Part shown: piece by piece, positions 1 through 12,397 of the stretch | Layout: each line of letters opens with the position of its first letter | Numbering within the stretch: position 1 is the stretch's first letter | From: Symsagittifera roscoffensis | Lineage: Eukaryota; Xenacoelomorpha; Acoela; Convolutidae | NCBI RefSeq assembly: GCF_963678635.1 | Contig: NC_087064.1 | Coordinates: forward strand, 8,655,671-8,719,670 | DNA: 64,000 bases | Direction of reading: 5' to 3' | The notes under the pieces: generated by a model | What the model saw: only the letters and a program-made list of their open reading frames with translations | Databases searched by the model: none | Told to the model about the DNA's origin: nothing | Made by a program: the position numbers and the translations under genes

Positions 1-292
1 GGCCTCTGCATTGCACTGCGCGGAGGTTGACCCCTGCGATTTCTCCAAGTGAGAAACTCGGACGCACAATTTATTAGTGTGGGGACTGCGTACGCGCTAA
101 CCCTGAAAAATTTGAACTTCTCAATCCTGTCCTTCCAGTTTTGTTAGAAGTAGCGCATGCTAAAACGCATATCTGCAAAATTCCCATTCAAATCAGCTTA
201 CAAAAGAATAATAAAATAGAAAACATTAGCCCCACACTTTTGGGTTTATCTATCTTGCAGAGGAAAAACGGAAAAAGCGCACGAATGTTAAC

Positions 293-462
293 CTCGAAAG
301 GACGGAACGTTCTTCCCGTATAGCATTTCCGTCTTTTTGATTGCTTCTGAGAGCGATTTGAACCTTTTGGTGTTGAACCCAATAATCTCGTCGTGGTCGT
401 GAACTGCTAAGTAGTCATGTCGTCTGGCGTACTTTATTATGCAATATGAGTAGTGTAGTGCT
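293..462 (-). CDS. GT92-like glycosyltransferase, catalytic exon
   Basis: The minus-strand reading frame contains a Tyr/Cys-rich helix (LHYSYCIIKYARRHDYLAV) followed by HDHDEI. This is the pattern expected around the DxD-type metal and donor-sugar site of family GT92 (DUF23) glycosyltransferases, where an acidic cluster follows 'CL.R.R....wva..D.DE'. A splice acceptor (ATTTCAG) precedes base 462 and a donor (GAG/GTTAAC) follows base 293. The phase matches a donor at the end of the upstream exon at 4218, so the two probably belong to one gene. The preceding intron is about 3.75 kb and is filled with transposons. Exons further downstream would lie at the extreme left edge or outside the window. 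Boundaries are read by eye and the family call rests on pattern recognition only. Confidence 0.5.
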
Positions 463-562
463 CTGAAATGCTCCACTTCCCAAAACATTCTTGTCATATT
501 CTTAGGACCACGAAAAGGTATGACAATCATAAAGTTTTTTTTTCCACAAAAGTCGTGCACAT

Positions 563-920
563 TTCATTTTTTTCCACAAAATGAAAAAAGAACGATTCGT
601 GCATCACCGAAAAAGGGACACAAAACACTTCTTAGAATACATTTTGCTTCCGATCTATTTTGGGAAAAATTAGTTTCATGTTTTTTTAAATATTAAGATG
701 ACTTGTATATCAACGCAAAGCTCTGATTGTTCCTACTGCAATAAAATTGGTCTCCAATAGCTGTTGATAAAGTTTTTTTGTTACTACTATGATAGAGTGG
801 TCCCTCGAAAAAGCAACTGCGATAGACAGGTCCCGCATGCATTTCGCATGTTATACTTATGAAAACTAATTTGTGTAAAAGTTATTCATTTCAAAAATCT
901 CGCGAAATATGTTGAGTCAC
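563..920. other. AT-rich intronic sequence
   Basis: No coding signal or repeat structure that I can support. It lies inside the proposed large GT92-like intron. Confidence 0.4.
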
Positions 921-1893
921 TACCCGCATCCAAGTTTAGGCGTAAGTAACCGATTATAACGGATTATTATGATGATTTTTTGACAATTATAATCAATTAT
1001 TTTTACCAAAATTAGAAAATTAGGTCTTTAAGGGATTTATATTTGATTATAATCGTGATATTTTCCAAGAGATTATAATCTCTTAAAATCTACCATAATT
1101 GATTATAGTTCTTACAAAAAACCCTTCTTATTAAAATCGACTATAATCTCTTATGTTGCCGAATATTTTCTATTTTTGAAATATATCTTATGGGTTATTG
1201 TTTTTGTGTCAATAAGAAAATCTCTAAAAGAGAGATCTCGAACACTTTGGTTCATCTGACCACAAAGTTTTACCACGAAACAAAAGTTTCATAGAGATCC
1301 TTTCATATGAGTGGAAAGGTTCTCGCGGTAATAAATTTTTCGAATCAACCATGAAATTAAATCAATTTGCTGATGTTTTGCTGTTTAAAAAAGCTTAAAA
1401 TATGCATCACAAAACAACTCTAATGGGGAAGAAATGAAAAAAAACTTATAATTTTGAATTAATTAGAAAACTTTAAAATTCTTTTTCTCATTTTTCATAA
1501 GAACAAAAAAAAAGCATAAAAACGTCCAAAAAAAGCATAAAAGATAAGCAATTTAGATGCAAATTCGAAGACAAAAATAGGCAAACAAAAGGGATTATAA
1601 TCAATTATAATCAATTATAATGGATTTTTGTGGAAAACTAATGAAATAGAAATTTGAATAAAAATAATGGATTATTATCAATTATGATCGATTATAATTG
1701 TATCGAAAAATACACGAAAAATAATTGATTATAATTGATTATAATGGATTATAATTAATTATAATTTGATATTAAAAAGAGAGATTATAATGGATTACTA
1801 ATTGATTAAAATTGATTGTTTCTCAATATTAGTGAGACTGGTACTAAAATCGTAATATATTTGATTATTAACGCTTGAAAGAGGATGCAGGTA
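921..1893. mobile_element. MITE with TA target duplication and TTATAATCGATTATAATGG-type internal repeats
   Basis: The segment is flanked by TA on both sides. It begins CCCGCATCC and ends GGATGCAGG, imperfect terminal inverted repeats. The interior is made of degenerate units of gattataatc / ttataatgga in both orientations, so it can fold extensively. A second member with related ends lies at 31365-32111. TA duplication and short TIRs suggest mobilisation by a Tc1/mariner-type transposase; no transposase is encoded. Confidence 0.65.
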
Positions 1894-2380
1894 ATTTTTC
1901 AGATTAAAAATTGTAATTAATACATTGTTTATACATTGAAATTTGCTCGCTTCACTTTATTTTACGGTTTAACAGCCATAATTGGGTTGACTTATTTGTC
2001 ATCAAAACCCACTATTGACGTTTTTTTTTTAAATTTTCAGCCTCAGAATGGTGATGGAAGGTTTTAAGAAGTAACAGAACATAAAATTTGTTTGAAAATA
2101 TACTGCGACTTTTTTCTGAATGGCGGGATCATAATTATTAAACGAATTGAGCGATTTATGTGTCTAATTTTCAAGGGACCTTGTTACTTTCAAGGGACCA
2201 CTCTATCATATTAGTACCGTTTTTTTATTAGCATCATAGATAAAGTCTTCAAAGTAACTGTTTTTACGTACAATCACAGCGCATTTATGATAAATCCTAG
2301 CACACCAGCATGCTAACATGCAGATCCCAGACTCGATTCCCAAGCTGAGAGTTTCTCTTAGAAATTGGTCAGAATAAAAA
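1894..2380. other. gene-free spacer
   Basis: AT-rich sequence. Two short segments repeat the phrase 'aagggaccactctatcata', which is also seen in inverted sense near 790-805. Nothing else supportable. Confidence 0.3.
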
Positions 2381-3814
2381 CAAAACTGCTCGTATCAGGG
2401 CAAAGCCCTGAACGTTCTGACTGCCCTTTAATTGGTCTCGGATAGTTTTTGGACAACTAAATATTACCAAAATTTTTAACTTTATGCTGATAATATTAAA
2501 TTTTGAATCTTGAAATTTGAGTCATGTTTGGAAATAAATTTGGAACGACTTTTTATTGAGGAATAGTCTGCCAAGTGTAAAGAACAAAACGAGCAGCTTA
2601 GGTAGTAGCAGCTTAGGTCTGGATAAAAAACCACCCCTGGCATTTAGTTTCTTCAGTTTCTTCGAAAGTCATAACTAAATATTGCGCATTGCTTAAGCGC
2701 GATCAACTTATTCGCGACAAAATGTTCCGCATTCAAATCCTTTTTTAGTCAGGCTAATTTGTTCCATTATGTTCGAACAAACACTTTAGATTACAACAGT
2801 CTCCAATATAAAATTCTACATCAGACAAAAAAATTTCAATCTAAGTTTTTTTAGATCACACTGCAGCATCAAAAAAAAAGATTTTTTTTTACACCATTTT
2901 ATGTCATAGCAAACTAGAGAAAGTATAGTGCGCTTCTTAATTCAATTTGAACTTATTTTTTGCTTCAGCTTTCGAAGAAAAAGGAACTTTTATGCTTGGT
3001 GCAGTTTTCTTTATTCAGTCAATTTTCGAAATAACAGTTGTCAACAAAATTTTTTTTGATCCATTGAAAAAATGTGCCCCATAAAATCAAAATTAAAAAA
3101 ATATTTTACCTTCGATTTTTTTTTCGAACGTTTTGGGAGTTTGAAAGTTGTCAAATTGGCTATGCTCTGGACAAATTTATGCGCGTTTTGTAGTTTTTAT
3201 TCATATCTCTTAAAGTGGGACTCGACTTATTTTTGCGTGGCGAATTATCCCGCACAACAAAATTGATTCAAATTTGAATTGAGGCTAGCTACTTGTTCCG
3301 ACTTTCGATACGAAAGTAACGGAATATTCGTGCTCGGAGTTGGTTTTTCTTCAGACAAATTTCGACTTTTTAACTAGCCATTTTTAACAGAATTTTTAAA
3401 TTTCATTCGAAAGGTATTGATGTCTTGAGCTCCAATTTAAAAATTTCTTTTACCTGTGATCATTTTTTGTAAAATTATGGAGTTTAAAGATTGCCATTTT
3501 GGCCAATTTGGGAGAATTAACGCGCCATATAATTCGCGCTATTAACGCGTAACGATTTAATCCGTCAAAGAAATCGTTCCAAATTGGTTGAAGGAAGCTC
3601 ATTTGCCATAATTGATTTGTTACTAGTAGCCAAATATATATTTTTTGTACACTATATGGCGTGTGGTGGGATGATTTCTGCAAAAAATCTCAAAATTTTG
3701 AAGTTTTTTCTTCTTTTTGTTTTATTGCATTTATTTGTTTAATGTTACTATTGCTCCATAAATTTTAAAAGGCAGTCGAACATTCAGGGTTTCGCCCTGA
3801 TACAAGCAGTCTTG
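2381..3814. mobile_element. Inverted-repeat transposon of the 'CAAGACTGCTCG' family (R1), about 1.4 kb
   Basis: The left end reads caaaactgctcgtatcaggg with a small internal hairpin (TCAGGGC / GCCCTGA). The right end, ending in tacaagcagtcttg at 3814, is the same sequence in inverse orientation. The right half (about 3293-3814) recurs as a diverged inverted copy at 39004-39516 and in pieces elsewhere. No transposase ORF is visible, so this is a non-autonomous element. Confidence 0.6.
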
Positions 3815-4217
3815 TCGATCATTTCTATTTCAAAAGACTCAAAAATTTACACTTGATCTTTGATATTGTCCTAAATTTGTAGTTTTTCAATAACTTCTTT
3901 TCCCAAAAACTATACTTAATGCTTGCTTGCGTTTTTTGCTTGTTTTATCATACATGTCTAGTCTGCTGCTTTGAAATTTTTCTTTTTCTTTTTTAATTTT
4001 AATATTTGAAAAATTTTGACAAAAACGGAGCACCGCTTCGATTAAAAGTCGGATCTGTATGAATAATCCCTTAATGGTAATTAGATAAAAAGATCAACTC
4101 ATATAAAAACTCAGTCAACAGTTTAAAAAATGCAAAATTGAGAATCTTATACTAGAAACGAAACACTCCGATTCTTGGATCATATGAGGGAGCAGGGTTA
4201 GAAAACGAAATTGAAAC

Positions 4218-4540
4218 TTTCGTTTAGAGTTTGTTATGAATTGTTGCCATGCCATAATGGGGAGCGTTGCAACTTCATACTGAATGAGAAATCCTTGTTT
4301 TGAGTAATAGTTCCATACCATCTGTAAATTTTTACTGATGTTAACTTGACGGTGCTTTTTTGGTACCAAATAAGGCTGGTAGACTCGTTGAACACCAACT
4401 AGTTTGTAATACTCCAGAAACTCAATGACTCGTAGGGGTGAAAATGTAGGCATGTAATTTGTGACAACAGGGTTGCAAATCCCGACACTGATATTGTCGT
4501 CTTTGTTTTTGGTATCTAATTTATCTAATTTGGACTTCCT
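4218..4540 (-). CDS. GT92-like glycosyltransferase, middle exon
   Basis: The frame reads through ISVGICNPVV and then PLRVIEFLEYYKLVGV. This closely matches the GT92/DUF23 signature, a cysteine-containing strand followed by 'lveFiEyykLlGv'. The frame is open upstream of the only ATG, so this is an internal exon rather than a gene start; its 5' end (about 4540) is approximate because several AG acceptors are possible. A donor GTTTCA at 4217-4216 leaves phase 2, which fits the exon at 462-293. Like other GT92 enzymes it would transfer a sugar, typically galactose, in the Golgi, but the acceptor cannot be predicted from this fragment. Confidence 0.5.
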
Positions 4541-4720
4541 TCACTTTTGATTCACTTATCGTTTTTTTATAATCAATCCAAAAGCTAAAACTTGCTTTGT
4601 AGATATAATGGTTTTCTATCCCCCAATACCAAAAAAGACATCCGCGTGGTGCGTAGTTATACAGATTATACAGATATCCCTATTTTTGCACCTAGAATTG
4701 AATCCTCCCTTTGAACTAAG

Positions 4721-4769
4721 GAGAGAGAGAGAGAGAGATAAGATAGAGAGAGAGGGGGGGGGGGGGGGG
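4721..4769. repeat. GA microsatellite followed by a 16-G homopolymer
   Basis: A (GA)n tract runs directly into sixteen consecutive G residues at 4754-4769. On the minus strand this gives a poly-proline readthrough at the end of the GT92-like first exon. Such tracts are prone to length errors in assembly. Confidence 0.9.
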
Positions 4770-4799
4770 TAGATAAAAATTTTCAAATTGATCTCCAAA

Positions 4800-5438
4800 G
4801 TATCGAAGGATGTCCAGAATAGAACCGTGGTCGTTTGGTTGTTTTTCAACTTTGACCATGTTTGTTGTCTTAACTTTTGAATTCTCGAGAGTGTACAAAG
4901 AAACGTATGACGGACAATTCTGTTTTTGGTCAAACGGACAAACGGCTACAATACCTTTAAAAAACCATGCTTTCATAAATATGTACACCCTGCTGACATA
5001 ATCCAGATTTTTGTGGTTCCCGTCAAATGCATAACAGCGCATTAAATCATCTAAGCCATTACTGAATGGAGGTTTAAAACTCAAGTCAGATAATGCCAAA
5101 ATGACTATTGCTTTTGGAAGTATGTCTTCATTTCGTTCGTCGCAAATAGCTTTCCAGGGATAAATTATGAAGGGAAAGTTCAATCTGTTGAACAAAAGTG
5201 TTTCTTGAACTTGAAGGTTACTATCGTGAAGGCTTCGATGGACAACAACACTATTAAATAGCGATTTGTTGGGAAGCAGACTCTTCACGTTTACTTTGCC
5301 CATTTTCTGTCGGTAAATGAGCATAAAATTTTCCCAAGACAATGTCAGTAGAATGAAAATAATGGTGAAAATAAATAAAAACGTGGTACAAAGACATTTT
5401 CTAGACGAAAAATTTTTAGAAAGCATTTCATGAGTCAT
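4800..5438 (-). CDS. GT92-like glycosyltransferase, N-terminal membrane-anchor exon
   Basis: An ATG at 5438 (minus) opens a frame with a short cytosolic tail, a hydrophobic anchor at about residues 18-38 (LCTTFLFIFTIIFILLTL) and a luminal stem. This is the type II topology of Golgi glycosyltransferases. Further in, the frame has a hydrophobic/cysteine pattern (IVAVCPFDQKQNCPSYVSLY) like the N-terminal half of GT92 proteins. The ORF formally continues into a proline run encoded by the poly-G tract at 4754-4769, so the true exon end must lie before that; no consensus GT donor is obvious there. Joining this exon to the two downstream exons is an inference from order, strand and family pattern. 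It could instead be a pseudogene damaged by the microsatellite. Confidence 0.45.
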
Positions 5439-5439
5439 T

Positions 5440-6219
5440 TTGGTGATCTACTAAAAGAACTGATTGAAAAAACAACGAAGTATTTCATTTGGAAAACCAC
5501 ATTTCTATTACTTTTACAATGGTAACAATAAACTGTTGAAAAATAACCGCTTTGAACTTGTGAAACGCAAAATAGTACTTCTAGTTGCCCGCCTTTTTCA
5601 ATTTTGAAACTTTTTGACGAGGCTTAGATTTGCTTTGAATTAGTTAACAGCAAATTTTTTCAGCGTTCTGCATATTTGCTTACTGTTTATAAATGCCATT
5701 CAATTTTATGGGGGGGGGGGTAATTGTTGGTCACTTCAATAATTTAGAGGAACATTTTTCGCATGGTCATATTATCCGACTTAAAGTAGCATATCTTACA
5801 CATATATGAGAACATGAAGCGAAAGTACACGACTCAGTTAAAATTTAATTTCATCAATGACAGAAACTTCATTACTTTGAGCCTGTAATTTATGAGGTAG
5901 ATAATTATAACAAAAGTCAAGCAACTCTACCAAGTAGATGCAGTAAAAAAGCTGCAAAAAACCTTTAGGATTTCAACAGGATGCAAAGTAAGCCTGCAAA
6001 AAACAGTAAAAATGAACCATGTTGTGATTTGTTTTATTGTTCTACTCTTTTCACCTTCGGTTTTGATTAGATACCAGGCCAACATTATCATGAATCGACC
6101 ATCGGTCGATCATTTGAAGTTCATGTGACTTTAGTTCAGCACATTTCTTATTTGCCTTATCTTTAGTTTAGTTGTACATAACAGTTACATGACTAGTTAG
6201 AACATCTTAACATTTTATT
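5440..6219. other. Upstream region of the GT92-like gene, no gene seen
   Basis: Contains an 11-G run at 5710-5720 and AT-rich sequence. The last about 150 bases, before TGGCGCAGTC at 6221, could be the remnant of an LTR of the decayed element to the right, but no matching 3' LTR was found. Confidence 0.3.
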
Positions 6220-8700
6220 ATGGCGCAGTCAAACGAATCGAATCTGCGGGAATTTCCTTCATTCTGGCAAAACTACCTCATGGAATCGCCACAATCCGGG
6301 ACCCAACGAAGCGACCAAGTTCAATTAGCAATAATTCTAAAATAGAATCTGGAAATCGACACTCTTGAAGTACTCTCAGTTTGGAACAGGCATCAGGAAG
6401 TGAGCTGGACCGGGAAAGAGTCAGTTGGGAAACAAGGAACAAGAACGCGACAAAAACACATAAAACCGCGAAGAAAAGAAATCAAGCTAAAGAAGAAAAA
6501 AATTGACGGGCTGAGTCGAGCCAAAGCCCACAAAATGTTGCAACCGATTCTATTTTTGTTAATAGTTAACAAAAAATAACGTTTGCTCAGGATAACACTG
6601 GAGCGAAAATTTTAATTATTTTTAATCAAGATTTTTTGGAGCAAATTGACTTGACTTTGAGAGGTACAAGTTATGAACCGGCAACCATCCCTCCATCGGA
6701 AGTCTTAAATCAGGCGCTCATAGATGAAAAAAGCTAACTTAACTATCACAAGTTAATGAGCATAGCAATGTATTTGACCAACGGTAAGATTTTTAGGTAT
6801 TTTGATGTAAGTAATAAAATGAAGAAGGAAACGAGCCTAGACATTGAAAAAAGCTTCTCATGCATGAAATGTGGGAACTTAACTGCGAGGAGACACCTGA
6901 GCTTCTGTCCAGCGAAGTAAATTATCTGAAAAATTTGTAAGGACACTTCGCGAAGCCTTAAAATACCAAACATTCCACTAAACTCCTATAAATTATGAGC
7001 AAATACAAAACACTCTAGGGATTTAACCAAAACAAAAAAGAGCCGCCTTCCTATGCGAATCCAAAGAGACTATATGAAAAACTACGACAAGGAATTTCAC
7101 ATCAAGGAAAAGCTCTTTTTCATAAAAAAAAACTAGTTGCGCCGGCAGTCACTCGGGGCGCTTTCAGCTCTATGCTCCACGAGACTCACTCTGGCCAGTT
7201 TGGTATGCAATTCGTAACCAAATACATCTGGTATCCAAACATTTATCGAGAGATATACCACCATGTCTTATAATGGACTCAGTGCCTAAGGGCCGGCAAG
7301 AGCCTCAAAGTACTGTTGGGAACAGAACATAAGGCTAAATTTCCAGATCTATCTTTCGCTTAACGAGGAATTGAATTCTACTTTGCCCAACATACAAACG
7401 TTTTACGTGGAACAAAGAAAAACTTCCTTTCATGTATCGGCCGCTTTGCCAATTGTTTCTGCCAAACGGTATTCCAATTCATTTAACTCACTTTGAAAAC
7501 AATTTCTGTCATCTTCAAGAATTTCCGAGAAAAGTTAGAATCGAGCATGGGTTATGATTTTTATCTTTTTATTTGAAATCCTTCTGTCGAAAACGATTGA
7601 AATTATTTAAAGTACAGTGGAAAATCAAAGATCCAACGGACATGTAGACAGACTTGTGTTTACTGATAAATCTAAACAATTAGCTATATCCTACCAATAA
7701 CGAAAAACAACCTGAAACTCTTCAATCGAAAAACTTATATAGAACCTGAGAAAAACGAGTGCACAATCTTAGAGAAACTCTTCAATTGTACCGCTAACAC
7801 TAGATGAAAAAATCGGATCGCATTTGATAATCGTTTAGGTATAAGGAAAATCGATCATATCCGACAAAAAACTAACAAAAAGCCAAACACTGGAAACTGC
7901 ACGATGGGGCAGAGGTTGGGTTTGTAGACGCGGACATGGTACCTGCAACGGAATCAGAGGACAACACCTTTTTCGCATCGACCACCCCACTCAAGAATCC
8001 AATCACTTCACAAGTCATCAAAAAAGTTCGACTCAGAATGTTTTTTATAGAAACTCTTCTAGGGGAAACTTACTACAATCTCGTCAAAGAATCTATCATC
8101 GACTTTTTCGATCATACATGCTCGAGAGCGGTCTTTATTCATGAAAATGGATCTGTATTTCAAAAAAAAGTGCTTTCGATGTTTCAAAAATTTTAATCTG
8201 CACCCAATGTGCAAATCATTTACATTTCTACTAGTTTAGCGGGAAAAATGAAACTGTCTCCACCAAAGAAGGCTTCAGGGACTACACCACTACGGATGAC
8301 TCCTTGCTCGAACAAACTGGCCACAACCATTTCGACGATGTTTCAAACAACAACATCGCCATCTGCCTCAACCAGAACATGATCACAGATCAGAATTCTG
8401 ATTTGAGTGATACAGGTGGTGATATAACCACTCCACCCGACACTACTCTTCCTAAATTTTCACTATACTTGTCAAAATCCTTTTTTATTGTTTTACGTGT
8501 ATTTTTATCTAAATGTTGGGTGTACGTTTTTTTAGATTAAATTTGTTTTGTTTTAGTTTAGATACCGTTATGTAAATTCTAAAAATTCATCCATTTTGTA
8601 CATTTCCAAGCTTTTAATTGTAGATACACAATTTTCTTCTGTTCATCACATTATTTTTTGTGCAATTTATAGATGTTGTTCATCCTACTTTGAAAAAGGG
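6220..8700 (+). pseudogene. Decayed Ty3/gypsy-like retroelement
   Basis: TGGCGCAGTC at 6221 looks like a tRNA primer-binding site and coincides with an ATG opening a short gag-like frame (MAQSNESNLREF). A Cys/His cluster (CMKCG...H....C) occurs at 6861-6917. At 7129-7363 the frame reads as an integrase zinc-binding domain of Ty3/gypsy type (MLHETHSGQFG, then KYIWYPNIYREI), interrupted by in-frame stops. Two short open stretches at 7936-8196 and 8304-8540 may be remains of a 3' ORF. Stops and frameshifts throughout show it is long dead. It is clearly different from the giant elements to the right. Confidence 0.6.
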
Positions 8701-9229
8701 AATGAGTTTATAAAGAATTTCTTTTCATTTAGCTGTAGGTATTAAATTTCTTCCCATTGGGGAATGTTGTGGTTTGAGAGCATTAAACAGACCATTAAAC
8801 ACAAAACAAGTACCAACAGAAATCAGACTCCTATTATACATTGCTTAAAGTTAAGCCAACAAAAATTGTACCTTTTGATTTAAATTATAATGTGCGACAA
8901 AAAAATCACTTCCATTGGAAAATTTGAATAAAATTCAAAGTTATGTTTTGAGAGCAGGTGCAAATTATTTTTCCCCAGAAATTTGCTAAGGGCGCCTTTG
9001 TTGCTGGTATTTAATAATTTTGAGGGGGGAAGCGCGCGTTAAAATAGCTCGATTTTTTGGTTAAAATTTTCCAAATAGTGTCCAAAAATGCCTTTTTTGG
9101 CCTGTTTTTTTTTTAACCTGCGGCACAAAAAAATAGTCAGAAAAAGGGTCTTTTTAGTGTTTTGGGAGAGCTCGGAAACTGAAAATGGTTCGAAAATCTG
9201 CCTTCCCATCGAGTAAAACCTAGATCCAC

Positions 9230-10570
9230 TCCTGATTGAGAGTGTTCGGACCATAATCTTAATAAAATGCAACAAACTTTTTTCAATTTTTTATTGTTTT
9301 TTTTTCAATGTGATGCGATGAAAGGATTTGAACAAAAACTTTTAGACTGAGTACAAGTGGAAAAAATTTTAGACTAAGTATAAGTGACAGTCATAGTTAA
9401 ATAAGCAAATTGAACAACAGTTTTTATAGGAAATTACTTAGAAAAACAAAAAATTATAAAACTTTTAAACTTTTGCAGTTTTTTTTATATTTGAAAATTT
9501 AGATTATAAAGACGCCCTGAAATAATCAAAGTAAACTAATGATACTAAGTAAAACTAAGTTCTTACATTTTAAATTAAGCATTTTCAAAATTTTAAGCAA
9601 TTAAAACAAGACTGCTAGCGCGCTTTTTTTGCTCGAAATGAGACGAAAAATAAAAATTTTCAAACCTGTTTTTTCTCAACATTGGAGAATAATTTGAAAT
9701 TTTTTAAACTGTCCGCGACAATTTTTTTGAGTATCGCAATCGAGATGAGGTATTTCCAGACTCAATCCGCGACTATTTTTGCGGCCATCGCCACCGAGAT
9801 ACGCTAATTTTAAGCCTCAGTCCCTGAGTAATGTTGGAACTATCGCGTTAGAGATACGCTATTACCTGAAACTGTCCGCGTTTTAAAACCCTGTCCGACA
9901 TTAGTTTTGGGTTCGCGGAAAAAATCTTTCCGCAATCGACAAATTCAAACAAAGAGAGCTGGTTACTGCACAGAATGTTCCGACCTTAGTCTTAAAAAAT
10001 ACAACAACATTTTTTCAATTTATTGTTTCTTTTCGGATTTGAACAAAAAACTGAAGATTAGCTATATTCAACAGTTATAGTAAAATAAACAAAATAAAGA
10101 ACAATTTGTTAAGAAAAATTATCTGAAAAATAAAAAAAAATAAGAGAAAAGTTTTCTAAAACTTTTTCAAGTTTAGCACTTTTTTGAATTTTTTAAAATT
10201 TAAATTTTGAAATTAAAATTTAAATTATTTTACCAGCTATATATACAACGCCAAAAATAATATATTCTGGAGGTGGATCCTAATCATCAGTACTGCTCAT
10301 CGAGTAGGGTATCCTGGAGAGTAAATAGAAGACAGTCAGCATCAACTCAACAAAATATATTAATTAAGATTCCAAAAAGGCGCTGATATACTCAAAGTAA
10401 ACTAACGTTACTAAACTAAAACTAAGTTCTTACCGTTTAACTTAAGCTATAATAAGTTTTTAAGCAAAAAGAACAAGACTGCTCGCTCGCTTTATTCGCT
10501 TGAAAATGACGAAAATCAAAAATTTCTAGTTTTTCTCGATATGGAGAAAAAAGTTTTTTTGAAATTTTGT
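9230..10570. repeat. Diverged direct duplication (about 9230-9720 and 9970-10570)
   Basis: The two blocks share, in the same order, a 'caacaaacttttttcaattt..ttgttt' segment, a 'ggatttgaacaaaaa' segment, 'aaaactaagttcttac' and 'acaagactgct' followed by a Cys/Gly-poor AT tail. They look like two insertions or a segmental duplication of one dispersed repeat, with R1-like termini at 9606 and 10471. Confidence 0.45.
9711..9890. repeat. Degenerate 55-bp tandem repeat, about 3.3 units
   Basis: Units start at about 9711, 9765, 9822 and 9877. Each begins (g/a)tcc(g/c)cg and contains a phrase like 'tatcgc..(c/t)gagatacgct'. Spacing is 53-57 bases. No function apparent. Confidence 0.55.
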
Positions 10571-12324
10571 AATATGGTTCGAATTGCCAGCTTTAACATA
10601 TATATCACTCAACACAGTCCGAAGGTTATTTCTGGCACCTGATTTTGCTCGGAAAACAAAAAAAAACTAAAACACACGAATACAATACAAAGTTTCTCCG
10701 CATTTTTAAATGTCGGAACAAAAATTAGTCGCGGACCTCGACCCAGGGTACAGCAGAAAATTTTTTAATGTATATGGAGTGGCTGTATGTATCTTTTGCA
10801 ATTGGTCTCGCACGTTCGTTTTGCCACAAAAAAAAACATTTTTTTTTGGATTGGTTGTTTTCGCGTTGGCACTCGGTATTTTTGCCGTCCTTGTTGTTTG
10901 TTTCACTATGGATATAGTTTTTTTGGCTTAAATTTTATTCAGATGTTGGTTCTGTATCTGTGGTCGGTTGGGCATGCATCTTCATTTTAAACTTCAAAAC
11001 CGAACAAATTTATGATGTTTGCGCTGTCATTTCAAAAAGAGCCTTTTCCATCAAGCTCTCAATCTCAAACCGTGCTTGACAACAATTTATAATTATTAAT
11101 AGTGTCAAAACTTGCAAACTCACTCAAAATACTTGATTCAATAACTTTCAGTTCTGGCAGCGTATCTTCTGTTGAATTGCTATGGCAGGTATCAAAAAAA
11201 AATCAACCTGATAGGAAGAAGCTAACCAAAGCTATTTGAATAACAAATTCACCGGTTTTTGGTCTGAGAACAACGGTTCGATTCAAAAACGATCTCAGTT
11301 TCCAAATCGTAATCTTTTAAAATGCTGACAAAGCAAACAACATTCATTTAGAGCGCAAAAAACCGTGTCAAAATGTTTTTTTTTATAAATTAAAATTCTC
11401 AGTATAGTTTTTGTAATAATGACTATATTCATCCATAATCGTGATTTTATTATGGTTAATTACTATTTGTGATTTTATTACTCCTATTTTCATTAAAATG
11501 TTTTGTCATTTATGTTTTTAGACAAACTTTTACCTAAATGGTCTCTCGATCAAAAAAGGTCAACTTACTTTCAAGGAACGGATTTAGGACTTCTACGCTT
11601 CACAATCTCGACACTTTAGCCACCCAAAATGATCAGTTTTTGTATTAATTAACGACTAAAGAGGATTAGCATTCATATTGATCTAAGTGAAAAATGCGTC
11701 CATTAAATTAAATTTGATTGTATCGAAAAAAATGATTAATTGTAAATATTTGCATCTCTTGATATTTTGTCAGAAAAAATCATGCGATGCCTTTTCAGAC
11801 TATAGGGGTTCAATAATTTTAACTATGCCTCTATCTTTTAGTTGTTCTTGTTTATAATTGATGCTACTCGTAATACTCTATATTGCTTTTTTAGAGACCA
11901 GCAATTTTTTTAACTTCTTTTGATTAAAGAAAGACCTTAAGGTAGTTTTACCTCAACTTTTTGTAGTGTGGTTTCAATTAGTCTGATTTCGCAAATTTTT
12001 TTTTTTTAAATTACTTAAAAAATTGAGCTTTTGTTTTAGATTTTCAATAATAGAGCTTGCTTTTAGTTAATAACTTATCTTTTTTGTTTTTGACTAAAAT
12101 GATGCTGTCAAATTTCAAAAAGAAACTTGAATTCTTTTATTTTACCTCGTTTCATTTCGACGGTTGGCAAAAATTCTAATGAGCATAGTTTTTAGTTTAA
12201 ATTTTGCTGACGTCATCCTCATATTTTCCCTTAAAATTTTGTTTATCAATTTTTTAGTACTCGACTCAGTTTAGTAATACCAGTGTAAGTTATCAAAAAC
12301 TTTGCATTTTTCTTCATCTCGGAC
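10571..12324. other. Gene-free AT-rich region
   Basis: Short overlapping frames around 10706-10990 on both strands look like chance ORFs. There are also low-complexity tracts, and nothing I can support as a gene. The last 60 bases precede the host ATG at 12325 and could be its 5' leader. Confidence 0.35.
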
Positions 12325-12397
12325 ATGGATTTCACTAAATTGCCAGTGGTTGACATTGAAGAGAAAAGTGATTGCGGTTTGAATCGAAACTCTCAGC
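12325..12397 (+). pseudogene. Host reading frame interrupted by retroelement copy 1
   Basis: An ATG in good context (gacATGg) opens 24 codons (MDFTKLPVVDIEEKSDCG...) up to the target site. After removal of the element and one CAGC duplicate the frame stays open for about 18 further codons to 31364, where a MITE begins. The product is not recognised. A membrane-segment exon 1.4 kb further right (about 32770-33039) is in a compatible orientation and could be the next exon, making a type II membrane protein, but that link is speculative. In the present state the frame reads only a few codons into the LTR. Confidence 0.35.
12394..12397. repeat. Target-site duplication CAGC (left)
   Basis: CAGC directly precedes the 5' LTR and CAGC (31310-31313) directly follows the 3' LTR. 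A 4-bp duplication is typical of Ty3/gypsy elements of the errantivirus type. Confidence 0.85.

Noticed and set aside
1570..1800. CRISPR-like or satellite array from the repeated ttataatc units
   Set aside because: Units are irregular, in both orientations and bounded by TIRs with TA flanks, which fits a MITE.
4616..4933. Minus-strand 105-aa ORF across the GA/poly-G tract
   Set aside because: Its content is largely translated microsatellite and the opposite frame of the GT92-like exon.
10706..10990. Overlapping ORFs on both strands near 10.7-11.0 kb
   Set aside because: Short, mutually overlapping, with no splice signals or motifs; probably chance.
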